Of a DNA stretch of 64,000 nt, positions 25,787 to 35,922 are shown one piece after another. The stretch lies in NCBI RefSeq assembly GCF_029543245.1, contig NZ_JARQWV010000018.1, forward strand, positions 1-64,000, in the 5' to 3' direction. Every line of letters begins with the position of its first letter. The first letter of the stretch is position 1. The notes beneath the pieces are model-generated. The model was not told the DNA's origin and did not search any database. It worked only from the letters and a program-made list of their open reading frames with translations. This DNA comes from Caulobacter endophyticus. Lineage in GTDB: Bacteria > Pseudomonadota > Alphaproteobacteria > Caulobacterales > Caulobacteraceae. Position numbers and translations under genes: made by a program.

Positions 25787-26203
25787 TCACCCCAGCAGCC
25801 GCGCCCACTCCCGCACGATCATCACCGCAAGCACGATCGTGCTCAGCGAAAACACCGCGAACCGCGCCATGACGATGTTGACGCTGGCCTGCACCAGGCT
25901 GTGCACGATCCGCAGGGCCACATAGGCCCAGGCCAGGGCCACGGCCGTTCCATCGCCATGCCCCGCCACGAAGATCGCCAGGGCCGCCGCGTAGAAGATC
26001 GTCGGCTGTTCCATCAGGTGGTTGTAGTTGTGGGCCGCCTGGCGGGCGGCGTCGGGCAGCACGTCCAGCGCGCCGGGAAAGCGGGCGTCCTGCGGCTTGA
26101 TCCCGGCCTTGGTCATCGCCGGCAGCCGCTGGGCGTACATCCACGCCCACATCACCAGCGTCCAGCTCACCAGCGCCAGCACCGGCGCGATCATCGTGTT
26201 CAT
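25787..26203 (-). CDS. MAPEG-family membrane protein
   Basis: A 138-residue integral membrane protein with four hydrophobic helices (for example IAPVLALVSWTLVMWAW, FYAAALAIFVAG). The segment AAHNYNHLMEQPTIFYA, with its Asn-His-x-Glu-Gln-Pro pattern, is the MAPEG signature. Eukaryotic members are glutathione-dependent enzymes in eicosanoid metabolism; bacterial members are mostly uncharacterised. It stands alone between a family-C repeat arm and rnhA. Confidence 0.88.
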   Translation of the reverse strand: MNTMIAPVLALVSWTLVMWAWMYAQRLPAMTKAGIKPQDARFPGALDVLPDAARQAAHNYNHLMEQPTIFYAAALAIFVAGHGDGTAVALAWAYVALRIVHSLVQASVNIVMARFAVFSLSTIVLAVMIVREWARLLG

Positions 26204-26275
26204 CTCGTTGCCTCCCCAGGTCGTGTTTCGGGGAGGCTATCGGTCAAGGCGCGCGGCGCGAAGCCTGCCGTTTCG

Positions 26276-26722
26276 TCAGCGCTTCTTCAGCGTCTCTTCC
26301 ATGCCGCGGCGGGCCAGTTCGTCGGCGCGTTCGTTGTGCTCGTGGCCGGCGTGGCCCTTGACCCAGCGCCAGTCGACCTCGTGACGCAGACGGGCGGCGT
26401 CGAGGCGCTGCCACAGGTCGACGTTCTTGACGGGGCTCTTGTCGGCGGTCTTCCAGCCCTTGGCCTTCCAGCCATGGATCCACTGGGTGACGCCCTTCAT
26501 CACGTACTGGCTGTCGGTGTGCAGCTCGGCCTTGGTCGGGCGGTTCAGCGCCTCCAGGGCCATGATCGCGCCCATCAGCTCCATGCGGTTGTTGGTCGTC
26601 GCCAGCTCGCCGCCGCAGATCTCCTTGCGCTTGTCGCCGTACATCAGCACCGCGCCCCAGCCGCCGGGGCCGGGATTACCGCGGCAGGCGCCGTCGGTGT
26701 AGATGATCAGCTTGGGGGTCAC
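26276..26722 (-). CDS. rnhA: Ribonuclease HI
   Basis: A 148-residue enzyme that degrades the RNA strand of RNA-DNA hybrids. Catalytic acidic residues fall at D10 ([16 protein letters not shown]), E48 (NNRMELMGA), D70 (HTDSQYV) and D134 (ERADELA), matching the numbering of the E. coli enzyme; [11 protein letters not shown] supplies the catalytic loop His. The start is a GTG at 26722 overlapping the thrB stop (GTGA), so it is translationally coupled. The thrB-rnhA pair is common in alphaproteobacteria. Confidence 0.96.
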   Translation of the reverse strand: MTPKLIIYTDGACRGNPGPGGWGAVLMYGDKRKEICGGELATTNNRMELMGAIMALEALNRPTKAELHTDSQYVMKGVTQWIHGWKAKGWKTADKSPVKNVDLWQRLDAARLRHEVDWRWVKGHAGHEHNERADELARRGMEETLKKR

Positions 26723-27681
26723 GCGCGGCCCCCGAACAGCGACAGGCCCTCGCGGTGGACGGCCAGCTTGCGCTCGTATTCCAGCGGGTCCTTGGGGCGC
26801 ACCAGCGCGCCGGCCGGCGTGGCGTTCCAGTCGGCCAGGCGCGTCAGGAAGAAGCGCATGGCCGCGCCGCGCGCCAGCATCGGCAGGGCGTCGCGCTCGG
26901 CCGGGCTCAACGGGCGGCGGCGCTCGTAGCCGGCGATCAGGGCCTGGGCGGCGGTGACGTTGAAGCTGCCGTCGGCCTCGAAGCACCAGGCGTTCAGGGT
27001 CACGGCCACGTCGTAGGCGTAGGCGTCGTCGCAGGCGAAGTAGAAGTCGATGGTCGCCGCGAACTTGCCGTCGGTCCCGAAGAAGACGTTGTCGGGGAAA
27101 TAGTCGGCGTGGATCGTGCCGGCGGGCAGATTGCGCGGCCAGGCCAGGGCCATTTCGGCCAGGTCCTTGTCGATGGTCGCGGCCAGGCCCGGCTTCAGGT
27201 CTTCGGCGGCCTGGCGGTGCTTGGAGAACAGCGGGGCCCAGTGCGGCTGGCCCAGGTCGTTGGCGCGGCGGCCGGCATAGCCTTCGCCGGCCAGGTGCAG
27301 CCAGGCCAGGCCCTCGCCGGCCTCGCGGCAGTGGGCGGGGCTGGGCTTGCGCACCGACAGGCCCGGCATGAACCCGACGATGGCGGCCGGCTTGCCGCGC
27401 AGGGTCTTGAGCGTCTTGCCCGCCTTGTCGGGAACCGGCCGCGCCGAGGGATAGCCGCGATCGGCCAGCCAGCCCAGCAGGTCGAGGAAATAGGGCAGGT
27501 CCTCCGGCCGCGCGCGGCGCTCGTAGACCGTCAGGATGTAGCGGCCGGTCTCCGTCTCGAGCAGGAAGTTGGAGTTCTCCACCCCCTCGGCGATGCCCTT
27601 GAACGCCACCGGGGCGCCCAGGTCGTACTCGGCCAGGAAGCCTTCGAGCTCTTGATCGGTGATGTCGGTGTAGACGGCCAT
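26719..27681 (-). CDS. thrB: Homoserine kinase (aminoglycoside phosphotransferase fold)
   Basis: A 320-residue kinase of the APH-fold ThrB type found in alphaproteobacteria, distinct from the GHMP-type enzyme of enterobacteria. It phosphorylates homoserine on the way to threonine. [20 protein letters not shown] and [15 protein letters not shown] open the protein. The catalytic loop is [12 protein letters not shown] and the Mg-binding segment is [11 protein letters not shown]. Its stop overlaps the rnhA start. Confidence 0.93.
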   Translation of the reverse strand: MAVYTDITDQELEGFLAEYDLGAPVAFKGIAEGVENSNFLLETETGRYILTVYERRARPEDLPYFLDLLGWLADRGYPSARPVPDKAGKTLKTLRGKPAAIVGFMPGLSVRKPSPAHCREAGEGLAWLHLAGEGYAGRRANDLGQPHWAPLFSKHRQAAEDLKPGLAATIDKDLAEMALAWPRNLPAGTIHADYFPDNVFFGTDGKFAATIDFYFACDDAYAYDVAVTLNAWCFEADGSFNVTAAQALIAGYERRRPLSPAERDALPMLARGAAMRFFLTRLADWNATPAGALVRPKDPLEYERKLAVHREGLSLFGGRA

Positions 27682-27765
27682 GGGCGCGGGATGCGGCGCC
27701 GCGCGCTGGCGGTCAAGCGGCGTTCAGGGTATAACGGATGTAAGAACTTCTATCAGGCGTCTCGC

Positions 27766-27993
27766 ATGATCGCGCTTAAGCTCACCCAAGTTGGAAATTC
27801 TGTCGGCGTGGTTTTGCCGAAGGAGGCCCTCGTCAAGCTCGGGGTCGAGAAGGGCGATGTGGTCTACCTGACCGAAGCGCCTGGCGGCGCCATGCAGATT
27901 TCGCCCTATGATCCTGAGGTCGCCCGCCAGATCGAGCTGGGCGAGGAGATCATGGACGAGTACCGCGATACGTTCCGCGCCCTCGCCAAGTGA
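27766..27993 (+). CDS. AbrB/MazE/SpoVT-family antitoxin
   Basis: A 75-residue protein with the swapped-hairpin AbrB DNA-binding domain at the N-terminus (IALKLTQVGNSVGVVLPKE, LGVEKGDVVYLTEAPGG) and a short acidic helical tail (ELGEEIMDEYRDTFRALAK) that would bind and neutralise a toxin. Its stop overlaps the GTG start of the Doc-type gene by four bases, the normal antitoxin-first order. The preceding 84 bp, which are AT-richer, probably hold an autoregulated promoter. Confidence 0.88.
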   Translation: MIALKLTQVGNSVGVVLPKEALVKLGVEKGDVVYLTEAPGGAMQISPYDPEVARQIELGEEIMDEYRDTFRALAK

Positions 27994-28391
27994 GCGGTTC
28001 CCAAGAGCCAAGATGGCTTCTCATGCAGGCGCTGGTCGCCTTGCATGAGCGAAGCTTGGCTCTGCATGGCGGACCATCTGGCGTTCGCGATCCTGGCCTG
28101 CTTGCTTCCGCGTTGGAGCGCCCCAAGAACCGCTTTCACTATGAGAACGTCGTCGACTTGGTCGAGTTGGCGGCTACCTATGCGGCGGCCGTATCCGGCA
28201 ACCATCCGTTCGTCGACGGGAACAAGCGTGCCGCCTTCCACGCCATGGCCCTGTTTCTGAGGGTGAACGGACTGCGTCTGGTTGCGGATCAGGCCGATGC
28301 CGCGAGAACCATTTTCCGCCTCGCCGCCGGCGAGATCGGCATCCCCGAACTGACCGACTGGCTGCGCCCGCGCGTCATCGACGCGCCCTGA
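27990..28391 (+). CDS. Death-on-curing (Doc/Fic-fold) toxin
   Basis: A 133-residue Fic-fold protein of the Doc family. The active-site motif HPFVDGNKR (72-80) matches the Doc consensus HxFx(D/N)xNKR, and VRDPGLLASALERPKNRF near residue 32 is typical. Doc phosphorylates elongation factor EF-Tu and halts translation; that activity is assumed here from the family. It starts with GTG overlapping the AbrB-type antitoxin gene, forming a toxin-antitoxin operon between convergent ispH and divergent thrB. Confidence 0.9.
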   Translation: MSGSQEPRWLLMQALVALHERSLALHGGPSGVRDPGLLASALERPKNRFHYENVVDLVELAATYAAAVSGNHPFVDGNKRAAFHAMALFLRVNGLRLVADQADAARTIFRLAAGEIGIPELTDWLRPRVIDAP

Positions 28392-28398
28392 TCTCCGA

Positions 28399-29373
28399 TC
28401 AGGCCGTCGTCAGCAGGCGCGGCAGCTTGAACGTCACCGTCTCACGGGCCTCGACCAGTTCCTCGATCTCGAGGTCGAAGTGGCCGCTGATGGCGTCGAT
28501 GACGCCCTGCACCAGGTCTTCCGGGGCCGAGGCGCCGGCCGTCAGGCCGATGCTCGAAACGCCTTCGAACCAGCTCCAGTCCAGGCCCGAGGCGTCGTCG
28601 ATCAGGTAGGCGGACTTGGCGCCGGCCTTCAGGCCCACTTCCTTCAGGCGCACCGAGTTGGACGAGTTGCGCGAGCCGACCACCAGAATGAGGTCCGACG
28701 CCTCGGCCAGCATCTTCACCGCGTCCTGGCGGTTGGTGGTGGCGTAGCAGATGTCTTCCTTGTGCGGCGCGGCGATGCCGGGGAAGCGCTCCTTCAGCAT
28801 GGCCACGATGTCGGCGGTGTCGTCGACCGACAGGGTGGTCTGGGTCAGGAAGGCCACGTTCGAGGCGTCCTTGGGCTGCCAGGTCCGCGCGTCGTCGATG
28901 TCCTCGATCAGGGCCACCGTACCCTCGGGCAGTTGGCCCATGGTGCCGACGACTTCGGGGTGGCCGGCATGGCCGATCAGCACGATCTCGCGGCCGTTGT
29001 CGAAGTGCTTCTGGGCCTCGACGTGCACCTTGGAGACCAGCGGGCAGGTGGCGTCGAGATAGATCATCTGCCGCGACTTGGCCTCGGCCGGCACCGATTT
29101 GGGCACGCCGTGGGCCGAGAACACCACCGGGCGGTCGTCGGGAGCCTCGTTCAGCTCCTCGATGAAGATCGCGCCCAGGGCTTTCAGCCGGTCGACCACG
29201 TGGCGGTTGTGGACGATCTCGTGGCGCACATAGACCGGCGCGCCGAACTTCTCGATGGCCCGCTCGACGATCTGGATGGCCCGGTCGACCCCGGCGCAGA
29301 AGCCGCGCGGGCTGGCCAGGAACAGGCGGAGCTTGGGACGGACCGGGGGACGGATCGGCGCGGGCGTGGTCAT
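28399..29373 (-). CDS. ispH: 4-hydroxy-3-methylbut-2-enyl diphosphate reductase
   Basis: A 324-residue iron-sulfur enzyme of the last step of the MEP pathway, making IPP and DMAPP. The three cluster cysteines are in [22 protein letters not shown] and [10 protein letters not shown]. Active-site stretches HEIVHN, FSAHGVP and GHAGHPEV are present. The open frame runs far upstream, antisense to the next gene, so the start is set at the ATG at 29373 where the family sequence begins. It ends eight bases from the stop of the convergent doc-type gene. Confidence 0.96.
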   Translation of the reverse strand: MTTPAPIRPPVRPKLRLFLASPRGFCAGVDRAIQIVERAIEKFGAPVYVRHEIVHNRHVVDRLKALGAIFIEELNEAPDDRPVVFSAHGVPKSVPAEAKSRQMIYLDATCPLVSKVHVEAQKHFDNGREIVLIGHAGHPEVVGTMGQLPEGTVALIEDIDDARTWQPKDASNVAFLTQTTLSVDDTADIVAMLKERFPGIAAPHKEDICYATTNRQDAVKMLAEASDLILVVGSRNSSNSVRLKEVGLKAGAKSAYLIDDASGLDWSWFEGVSSIGLTAGASAPEDLVQGVIDAISGHFDLEIEELVEARETVTFKLPRLLTTA

Positions 29374-29547
29374 GGCGCGGAACCTAAGCGTTCGCGCGTC
29401 CGTGCGCCAGACGTGCCGCACATGGCGTTTTGAAGACGAAGCTGCAACGTGCGCCCGTTGCGAGGTCACGCATATGCCTTTATCAGGCTGCATGACGCCG
29501 GGTGGGGCCTTTCCCTTTCTGGCAATCCTTCTCGAACCGGACGTTTC

Positions 29548-30261
29548 ATGCGCCGCACGCTTTCCGTCGCCTTCAGCGCCCTGATGGCCCTGTCGATCGC
29601 CGTCACCGCCACCAGCGCCTACGCCCAAGGCGGCCGCGGCGGCCAGGGCGGCGGCCAGGGCGGCGGCCAGGAAGACGACAGCGGCGCCAAGAAGAAGAAG
29701 CGCGACGAGGAGTGGAACCAGCCCAAGGCTCCGCTGGCCCAGCTGCGCAACGCCGGCCCATGCCCCTTCGTGAAGGTGCTGTACGACGCCAGCCGCTATG
29801 TCGAGTTCAAGGGCGGCAAGGAAAGCGCCGGGGCCACCGGCTATACCGGCGAGATCCAGGGCGTGTCCTCGGGCTGCGCCTACAAGAGCAACGACCCGAT
29901 CAAGATGCAGGTCGAGGTGCTGTTCGCCCTGGGCCGCGGTCCCGAAGCCACCGAAAGCCGCAAGACCTACCGCTACTGGGTGGCGGTGACCGAGCGCAAC
30001 AAGTCGGTGCTGGCCAAGGAATATTTCGACCTGCCCGTCACCTTCCCGGCCAATGGCGACCGCGTCTACGCCACCGAGAAGCTGGAGACCATCACCATCC
30101 CGCGCGCCGAAGCCACGACGAGCGGCAGCAATTTCGAGGTCCTGATCGGCTTCGACGTCACCCCGGAAATGGCCGCCTTCAACCGCGACGGCAAGCGCTT
30201 CCGCGTCAACGCCGGCCAGGCCGCCCAAGCCCAGCAAGCAGGGACTCCTCCTAAGCAATGA
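29548..30261 (+). CDS. Secreted glycine-rich protein of unknown function
   Basis: A 237-residue protein with a signal peptide ([19 protein letters not shown]...SAYA), a Gly/Gln-rich stretch ([14 protein letters not shown]), a basic-acidic linker, and a C-terminal beta-rich domain with two cysteines ([28 protein letters not shown]). Its stop overlaps the argS start by four bases (ATGA). I recall similar small secreted proteins beside argS in related bacteria, but know no function. The frame extends upstream to 29449; the signal peptide fixes the start at 29548. Confidence 0.7.
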   Translation: MRRTLSVAFSALMALSIAVTATSAYAQGGRGGQGGGQGGGQEDDSGAKKKKRDEEWNQPKAPLAQLRNAGPCPFVKVLYDASRYVEFKGGKESAGATGYTGEIQGVSSGCAYKSNDPIKMQVEVLFALGRGPEATESRKTYRYWVAVTERNKSVLAKEYFDLPVTFPANGDRVYATEKLETITIPRAEATTSGSNFEVLIGFDVTPEMAAFNRDGKRFRVNAGQAAQAQQAGTPPKQ

Positions 30262-32099
30262 ACGATTTGAAGCGGTCCTTGAGCGAGGCGGCCGCGGCCG
30301 CTTTCCAGGCCGCCGGACTGTCTCCCGACTTCGGGCGCGTCACGGCGTCCGACCGGCCCGACCTGGCCGACTTCCAGTGCAACGGCGCCCTCGCCGCGGC
30401 CAAGAGCGCCAAGCGTAACCCCCGTGAAATCGCCGTCCAGGTGGTCGAGCAGCTGAAGGCCGACCCGCGTCTGGCCTCGGTCGAGATCGCCGGCGTCGGC
30501 TTCATCAACATGCGCGTCAGCCCCGCGGCCCTGGCCGCCCGCGCCGACGAGATCGCCGCCGACGAACGCGCCGGCGCCAGCCTGCTGGCGCAGCCGCGCC
30601 GCGTGCTGGTCGACTATGCCGGCCCGAACGTCGCCAAGCCGATGCACGTGGGCCACCTGCGCGCCTCGATCATCGGCGAGTCGATCAAGCGCCTGTACCG
30701 CTTCCGCGGCGACCAGGTGGTGGGCGACGCCCACTTCGGCGACTGGGGCTTCCAGATGGGCCTGCTCATCACCGCGGTGATGGACGAGGACGCCTTCATC
30801 GCGGCCCTGATGGACAAGCTGCCGGACGCCCCGCGCGACTTCTCCGACGCCGACGCCGCCAAGGTGCGCGCCGAGTTCGCCGGCCGGGTGACCCTGGTCG
30901 ACCTCGACCGCCTGTATCCGGCCGCCGCCGCGCGCGCCAAGGAAGACGCCGACTATCGCGACCGCGCCCGCAAGGCGACCGCCGACCTGCAGAACGGCCG
31001 CTTCGGCTACCGTCTGCTGTGGAAGCACTTCGTCGACGTCAGCCGCGTGGCCCTGGAGCGCGAGTTCCACGCCCTGGGCGTCGACTTCGACCTGTGGAAG
31101 GGCGAGAGCGACGCCGACCCGCTGATCGCGCCGATGGTGCGCCAGCTGGAGGACAAGGGGCTGCTGGTCGAGGACCAGGGCGCCCGCATCGTCCGCGTGG
31201 CCCGTCCGGGCGAGACCAAGAAGAAGAAGCTGCCTGACGGCTCGGTGATCGAGGTCGAAAGCCCCGATCCGCTGCTGGTGGTCTCGTCGGAAGGCTCGGC
31301 CATGTACGGCACGACCGACCTGGCCACGATCCTGGATCGCCGCCAGTCGTTCGACCCGCACCTGATCCTCTACTGCGTCGACCAGCGTCAGGCCGACCAC
31401 TTCGAGCAGGTATTCCGCGCCGCCTATCTGGCCGGCTACGCCCAGCAAGGCGGCCTGGAGCACATCGGCTTCGGCACCATGAACGGCGCCGACGGCAAGC
31501 CGTTCAAGACCCGCGCCGGCGGCGTGCTGAAGCTGCACGACCTGATCGAGATGGCCCGCGAAAAGGCCCGCGAGCGCCTGCGCGAAGCCGGTCTCGGCGC
31601 CGAGCTGTCGCCGGAAGCCTTCGAGGAGACCGCGCACAAGGTCGGCGTCGCCGCCCTGAAGTTCGCCGACCTGCAGAACTTCCGCGGCACCTCCTACGTC
31701 TTCGACCTTGACCGCTTCACCAGCTTCGAGGGCAAGACCGGTCCGTACCTGCTGTACCAGACCGTCCGTATCAAGAGCATCCTGCGCAAGGCCGCCGAGC
31801 AGGGCGCGCAAGGCGGCCCGGTGATCGTCGCCGAGCAGGCCGAGCGGGATCTCACCCTGCTGCTGGACGCCTTCGAGGGCGCGCTGAGCGAGGCCTACGA
31901 CAAGAAGGCCCCCAACTTCGTGGCCGAGCACGCCTACAAGCTGGCCCAGGGCTTCTCGAAGTTCTACGCCGCCTGTCCGATCCTCAGCGCCGAAGAGCCG
32001 GCCGTGCGCGCCTCGCGCCTGACCCTGGCCCAGACGGCGCTGAAGCAGCTGGAGCTGGCGCTCGACCTGCTGGGCGTGGAAACGCCGGAACGGATGTAA
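30258..32099 (+). CDS. argS: Arginyl-tRNA synthetase
   Basis: A 613-residue class I aminoacyl-tRNA synthetase. The HIGH-type motif lies in [19 protein letters not shown], and the ArgRS segment [19 protein letters not shown] stands at the place of the KMSKS loop. The C-terminal DALR anticodon-binding domain ends with [12 protein letters not shown] and [16 protein letters not shown]. Its start overlaps the upstream secreted-protein gene. A family-B repeat begins seven bases after the stop. Confidence 0.97.
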   Translation: MNDLKRSLSEAAAAAFQAAGLSPDFGRVTASDRPDLADFQCNGALAAAKSAKRNPREIAVQVVEQLKADPRLASVEIAGVGFINMRVSPAALAARADEIAADERAGASLLAQPRRVLVDYAGPNVAKPMHVGHLRASIIGESIKRLYRFRGDQVVGDAHFGDWGFQMGLLITAVMDEDAFIAALMDKLPDAPRDFSDADAAKVRAEFAGRVTLVDLDRLYPAAAARAKEDADYRDRARKATADLQNGRFGYRLLWKHFVDVSRVALEREFHALGVDFDLWKGESDADPLIAPMVRQLEDKGLLVEDQGARIVRVARPGETKKKKLPDGSVIEVESPDPLLVVSSEGSAMYGTTDLATILDRRQSFDPHLILYCVDQRQADHFEQVFRAAYLAGYAQQGGLEHIGFGTMNGADGKPFKTRAGGVLKLHDLIEMAREKARERLREAGLGAELSPEAFEETAHKVGVAALKFADLQNFRGTSYVFDLDRFTSFEGKTGPYLLYQTVRIKSILRKAAEQGAQGGPVIVAEQAERDLTLLLDAFEGALSEAYDKKAPNFVAEHAYKLAQGFSKFYAACPILSAEEPAVRASRLTLAQTALKQLELALDLLGVETPERM

Positions 32100-32106
32100 G
32101 GCAATG

Positions 32107-32237
32107 ATCCTCCCCCTCTGGGGGAGGTGGCCCGAAGGGCCGGAGGGGGGACGTTTTCAGCCGCCGCGGAATTGGCCGGCCTGGAAGCCTCTCCCCTCTC
32201 CGTCGGCTTCGCCGACACCTCTCCACAGGGAGAGGAT
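32107..32237. repeat. Family-B palindromic repeat (copy 3)
   Basis: Arms TCCTCCCCCTCTGGGGGAGG and CCTCTCCACAGGGAGAGGA, with GGCCCGAAGGGCCGGAGGGG near the left arm, in the gap between argS and the DUF899 gene. Confidence 0.9.
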
Positions 32238-32303
32238 CTCCCGCTCTCGCTTGCATATCGCCGTTCTCTGGCGTTCCCTGCCCGCGCCACCGGGAGGACC
32301 GCC

Positions 32304-33008
32304 ATGGACGACGTCGCGACCCTGACCCCCGCCATCGAGCTCGCCCGCGCCAATCCGGTGCGGATTCCCAACGAAAGCGCCGAGTACCGCGCCGCCCGCA
32401 CGGCGCTGCTGGCCGAGGAGATCGAGCTGCGCCGCCATATCGAGCGGGTCGCCGCCCAGCGCCGGGCCCTGCCGCCGGGCGGGCCGGTCATCGGCGACTA
32501 CCGCTTCGAGGGCGAGGAGGGCGAGGTCGACCTGGCCGGGCTGTTCCGCGACAAGCCGACCCTGGTCGTCTACTCCTACATGTTCGGGCCGCAGCGCGAG
32601 CGCCCATGCCCGATGTGCACCAACCTTTTGGGCGCCTGGGAAGGCAACGCCCTCGACATCGATCAGCGGCTGTCGCTGGCGGTGGTGGCCCGCTCGCCGC
32701 TCGACAAGCTGCTGGCCTGGAAGCGCGAGCGCGGCTGGAAGAACCTGCGGCTCTACACCGACCTGACCGGCGACTATTCGCGCGACTATTTCGGCGTGCT
32801 GCCCGACGGTTCGGAGGTCTCGGCCTTCAACGTCTTCTCCCGGCGCGACGGAACGATCCGCCATTTCTGGTCCGCCGAGATGGCCGACGAGACCGTCGAC
32901 CCCGGCCAGGACCCCCGCGGCGCCCCCGATCCCGCCCCGCTGTGGATGGTGCTCGACAGCACGCCGGAGGGCCGTCCGCCGGACTGGTATCCGAAGCTGG
33001 ATTATTGA
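32304..33008 (+). CDS. DUF899 (thioredoxin-like fold) protein
   Basis: A 234-residue protein of the DUF899 family, which has a thioredoxin-like fold. Characteristic parts are EEIELRRHIERVAAQRR, the region DLAGLFRDKPTLVVYSYMFG, and the CPMCTNLLGAWEG segment, where two cysteines in CxxC replace the usual redox pair; LYTDLTGDYSRDYFG follows. The activity of the family is not established. The ATG at 32304 follows GGGAGGACC. It is followed by a family-D repeat. Confidence 0.85.
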   Translation: MDDVATLTPAIELARANPVRIPNESAEYRAARTALLAEEIELRRHIERVAAQRRALPPGGPVIGDYRFEGEEGEVDLAGLFRDKPTLVVYSYMFGPQRERPCPMCTNLLGAWEGNALDIDQRLSLAVVARSPLDKLLAWKRERGWKNLRLYTDLTGDYSRDYFGVLPDGSEVSAFNVFSRRDGTIRHFWSAEMADETVDPGQDPRGAPDPAPLWMVLDSTPEGRPPDWYPKLDY

Positions 33009-33043
33009 AGGAGGCGGTGGATCGAAATCCGACGTCTGAGACG

Positions 33044-33136
33044 AAACCTCGTCCTTCGACAAGCTCAGGATGAGGTTTTCCTATGGTCCGAGCCTGTAAA
33101 TGGTCCTCATCCTGAGCTTGTCGAAGGACGAGGGCC
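33044..33136. repeat. Family-D palindromic repeat (copy 4)
   Basis: Arms AACCTCGTCCTTCGACAAGC and GCTTGTCGAAGGACGAGGG, between the convergent DUF899 and GH28 genes. Confidence 0.92.
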
Positions 33137-33151
33137 ACGCACCAAGCTCTC

Positions 33152-34552
33152 CTAGGCCGACACGAACCCCTCGACGTTCTCGGTCTTCACCGGCCCGGCC
33201 ACCTTATCCACCGCCACCTTGCTCAGGCGCACGTCGCGCACCGGCAGGTCCTTCTCGCCCTTGATGCTGCACACCGAGCCGGCCTGGGCCACGCGCACGT
33301 CGCTGACCCGCAGGCCCTCGATCGCGGTGAGCCGCCGCTCGTAGGTCGGGACCAGGGTGCGCCACTGGTAGAGCACGTCGGTGTCGATCGCGAGCACGCT
33401 GCCGGCGATCTTCGTGGCGCTGACATTGCGCATGTGGATGTTGCGCACGAACCCGCCGCGCCGCTCGTTGGTCTTGACGAACAGCAGGTTGGCGATCGGC
33501 ACGGCCCAGCCGTCCTCGCCTTTCCCGTCGCCGGTGAAATGGCAGTTGTCGACGAAGACGTTCTCGATCCCCGCCGACAGCTCGCTGCCCACGGCCATCA
33601 ACTGGTGGCCGTTGCGAATCTGGCAGTCGCGCATGATGACGTTGCGGGTGGGAACGCCCAGGCGCCAGGCGTCCTGGTCGCGGCCCGACTTCACCGACAC
33701 CGCGTCGTCGCCCTGGTCGAACACGCAGTCCTCGATCAGCACGTTCCGGCTCATCTCTGGATCGACGCCGTCGTTGTTGTGGCCGTGGGCGCGGATCTTC
33801 ACCCGGCGGATGACCACGTCGGCGCAGAGGAACGGGTGGATCACCCAGAACGGGCTGTCCTCGATGCTGACGTCCTCGATCAATACGTGGCGGCAGCGGT
33901 TGAACTGGATGAACTGCGGGCGAAGATTGGCCTCGCCGACCGTCATCCGGCGCTGCTCGACCGGCTCGCCCTTGGCGGCCTGGTGATAGAGCGCCACCAG
34001 GGCGTCCATGTGCGGCTTGGGCCGCTTGTACCATTCGCGCCAGACGTCCAGCTTGGCCTTCAATCGGCCGGGCCCGGTGATCGCCACGTTCTCGCAGTCG
34101 AAGGCGTAGACCAGCGGCGAATAGTTCCAGCACTCCAGCCCCTCCCAGGTGGTCTGGACGGGCGGCAGGTAGTCGGCGGGCTTTTCCGAGAACAGCAGGG
34201 TGGCGCCCTTGGCCAGGTGCAGGGCGACGTTGCTCTTCAGATGCACCTTGCCGGTCGGCCAGATCCCTTCGGGGATCACCACCACGCCCGCGCCGGCGGC
34301 GTTGGCGGCGCTGATCGCAGCCGTGATGGCGGCGCTCGTCTTGCCCTGGTCGCCCTGGTCGGCCCCGAAGTCGGTGATGGGGAAGCGCCTGGCGCCCGAG
34401 AAGTCCGGAACGCCGATCGAGGGCATGTCGAACGGCGCGGTCGGCGCGACCAGCTTGCGGGGAAAGGGCTTGGCGATGGCCAGGCCGGGGATCAGCGGGG
34501 TCAGCAGGCCGACGCCGAGCGCCGTCCGCCGGGTGGTCTTGATGATGGCCAT
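33152..34552 (-). CDS. Glycoside hydrolase family 28 (polygalacturonase-like) protein
   Basis: A 466-residue right-handed beta-helix hydrolase. The N-terminus (TTRRTALGVGLLTPLIPGLA) resembles a twin-arginine signal, so the enzyme is probably exported folded. GH28 catalytic-site motifs are recognisable as HNNDGVDPE, QGDDAVSVKSGRD and RNGHQLMAVGSE; the ITDFGADQGDQGKTSAAI opening is typical of the family. It probably cleaves pectin-type galacturonans or a related polyuronide. There is no neighbouring pectin-utilisation gene. A family-A repeat lies upstream. Confidence 0.9.
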   Translation of the reverse strand: MAIIKTTRRTALGVGLLTPLIPGLAIAKPFPRKLVAPTAPFDMPSIGVPDFSGARRFPITDFGADQGDQGKTSAAITAAISAANAAGAGVVVIPEGIWPTGKVHLKSNVALHLAKGATLLFSEKPADYLPPVQTTWEGLECWNYSPLVYAFDCENVAITGPGRLKAKLDVWREWYKRPKPHMDALVALYHQAAKGEPVEQRRMTVGEANLRPQFIQFNRCRHVLIEDVSIEDSPFWVIHPFLCADVVIRRVKIRAHGHNNDGVDPEMSRNVLIEDCVFDQGDDAVSVKSGRDQDAWRLGVPTRNVIMRDCQIRNGHQLMAVGSELSAGIENVFVDNCHFTGDGKGEDGWAVPIANLLFVKTNERRGGFVRNIHMRNVSATKIAGSVLAIDTDVLYQWRTLVPTYERRLTAIEGLRVSDVRVAQAGSVCSIKGEKDLPVRDVRLSKVAVDKVAGPVKTENVEGFVSA

Positions 34553-34641
34553 GCCGCGTCTCCCGATGCCGGGCCTTCGTCGCCCTTGTCGGGGTGCATT
34601 GCTCGCATGATGGGATGCGAAGTCAATATTTGAGAACTGAT

Positions 34642-34803
34642 CCTTCTCCCCTTGCGGGAGAAGGTGGCGGCCGAAGGCCGGCGGATGAGGGGTCTCTCAG
34701 ACGCGAGACGCCTCATCCGGCCTTACCACCGTCCCAGCGGACAGGATTTTCGACCCCTCACCCGACCTCCTTCGGAGGCCACCCTCTCCCGCAAGGGGAG
34801 AGG
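34642..34803. repeat. Family-A intergenic palindromic repeat (copy 5)
   Basis: Outer arms as in copy 1. The centre differs (GCGAGACGCCTCATCCGG ...) and lacks the strong inner hairpin. It ends three bases before the mutY stop. Confidence 0.9.
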
Positions 34804-34806
34804 GAT

Positions 34807-35859
34807 CTAGACGAGCCGCTCCAGCCCCGCCCGCGCGGCCTTCAGGAATACGCTGGGCAGGGCGGTCAGGCCCTCGTGCGGGGTCCAGACGAAGTCGCCG
34901 GCGACGTCGGCCTCGGCGACCATCACCCGCAGGGTCAGGGAGAAGTGGGTGAAGACGTGCTCCACCGCGCCCAGGTCGCGCCAGGGGGCCAGGATCGGGG
35001 CGGCGCGGGCGGCCTCGTCGTCGCTCCACGGGCGGTCGCGCCAGTCCGAGGTCGGCAGGCCCAGCATGCCGCCCAGGAGGCCCTTGTCCGGACGTCGCAC
35101 CAGGGCCGTCTCGCCCCGGCGGCTGACGATGTAGGCCACGCCGTGGCGGCGCGGCCGGTCGGCCTTTCTGGTGCGGCGCGGATAGGTCTCCGGCGCGCCC
35201 TTGGCCCGGGCCTCGCAGAAGGTTTCGACGGGGCAGAGGCCGCACAGCGGCGCCTTGGGCTTGCAGACCGTGGCCCCGAGATCCATCAGCGCCTGGGCCC
35301 AGTCGCCCGGCCGCTCGTCGGTGACGAGGCCGGCGGCCAGGCGCTTCAGTTCGGGCTTGGCGTCGGGCAGCGGCGTCTCCACCGCGAACAGCCGGGCCAT
35401 CACCCGCTCGACATTGCCGTCGACCACATTGGCCGCCTGGTCGAAGGCGATGGCCGCCACGGCCGCGGCCGTGTAGGCGCCCACGCCGGGCAGGGCCAGC
35501 AGGCCCTCTTCTGTATTGGGGAACTCGCCGCCGTGCTGGCTGGCCACCGCGCGGGCGCAGGCCAGCAGGTTGCGGGCCCGGGCGTAGTAGCCGAGCCCCG
35601 CCCAGGCGGCCATCAGCTCGCCGTCCTGCTCGGCCGCCAGGGCCTCGACGGTGGGCCAGCGCTGGGTGAAGGCCAGGAAGTAGGGGGTGGCGTGCGGCAC
35701 GGTGGTCTGCTGCAGCATCACCTCCGACAGCCACACCCGGTAGGGGTCGCTGCGCAGGCCCATGGCGCCGGCGGCGGGGCCGGTTCGCCACGGCAGCACC
35801 CGCGCCTCGCGGTCGTACCAGGAAAGCAGTGCGGAGCGGATCGCGGCGACGTCGGTCAT
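34807..35859 (-). CDS. mutY: A/G-specific adenine DNA glycosylase
   Basis: A 350-residue repair enzyme that removes adenine mispaired with 8-oxoguanine. It has the catalytic Glu in WLSEVMLQQT, the helix-hairpin-helix LPGVGAYTAAAVAAIAFD with catalytic Asp in VVDGNVERV, the four-cysteine iron-sulfur motif CKPKAPLCGLCPVETFC, and a C-terminal NUDT1-like domain (VSRRGETALVRRPDKGLLGG). Length is standard. It is divergent from the DUF721 gene with 45-63 bp between them. Confidence 0.96.
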   Translation of the reverse strand: MTDVAAIRSALLSWYDREARVLPWRTGPAAGAMGLRSDPYRVWLSEVMLQQTTVPHATPYFLAFTQRWPTVEALAAEQDGELMAAWAGLGYYARARNLLACARAVASQHGGEFPNTEEGLLALPGVGAYTAAAVAAIAFDQAANVVDGNVERVMARLFAVETPLPDAKPELKRLAAGLVTDERPGDWAQALMDLGATVCKPKAPLCGLCPVETFCEARAKGAPETYPRRTRKADRPRRHGVAYIVSRRGETALVRRPDKGLLGGMLGLPTSDWRDRPWSDDEAARAAPILAPWRDLGAVEHVFTHFSLTLRVMVAEADVAGDFVWTPHEGLTALPSVFLKAARAGLERLV

Positions 35860-35922
35860 TGTCCGCCTCCTATCGCAAATCCGCGCGCGCGAGGGGAGAG
35901 GGGCGTGCTAGCATTATGCGCA

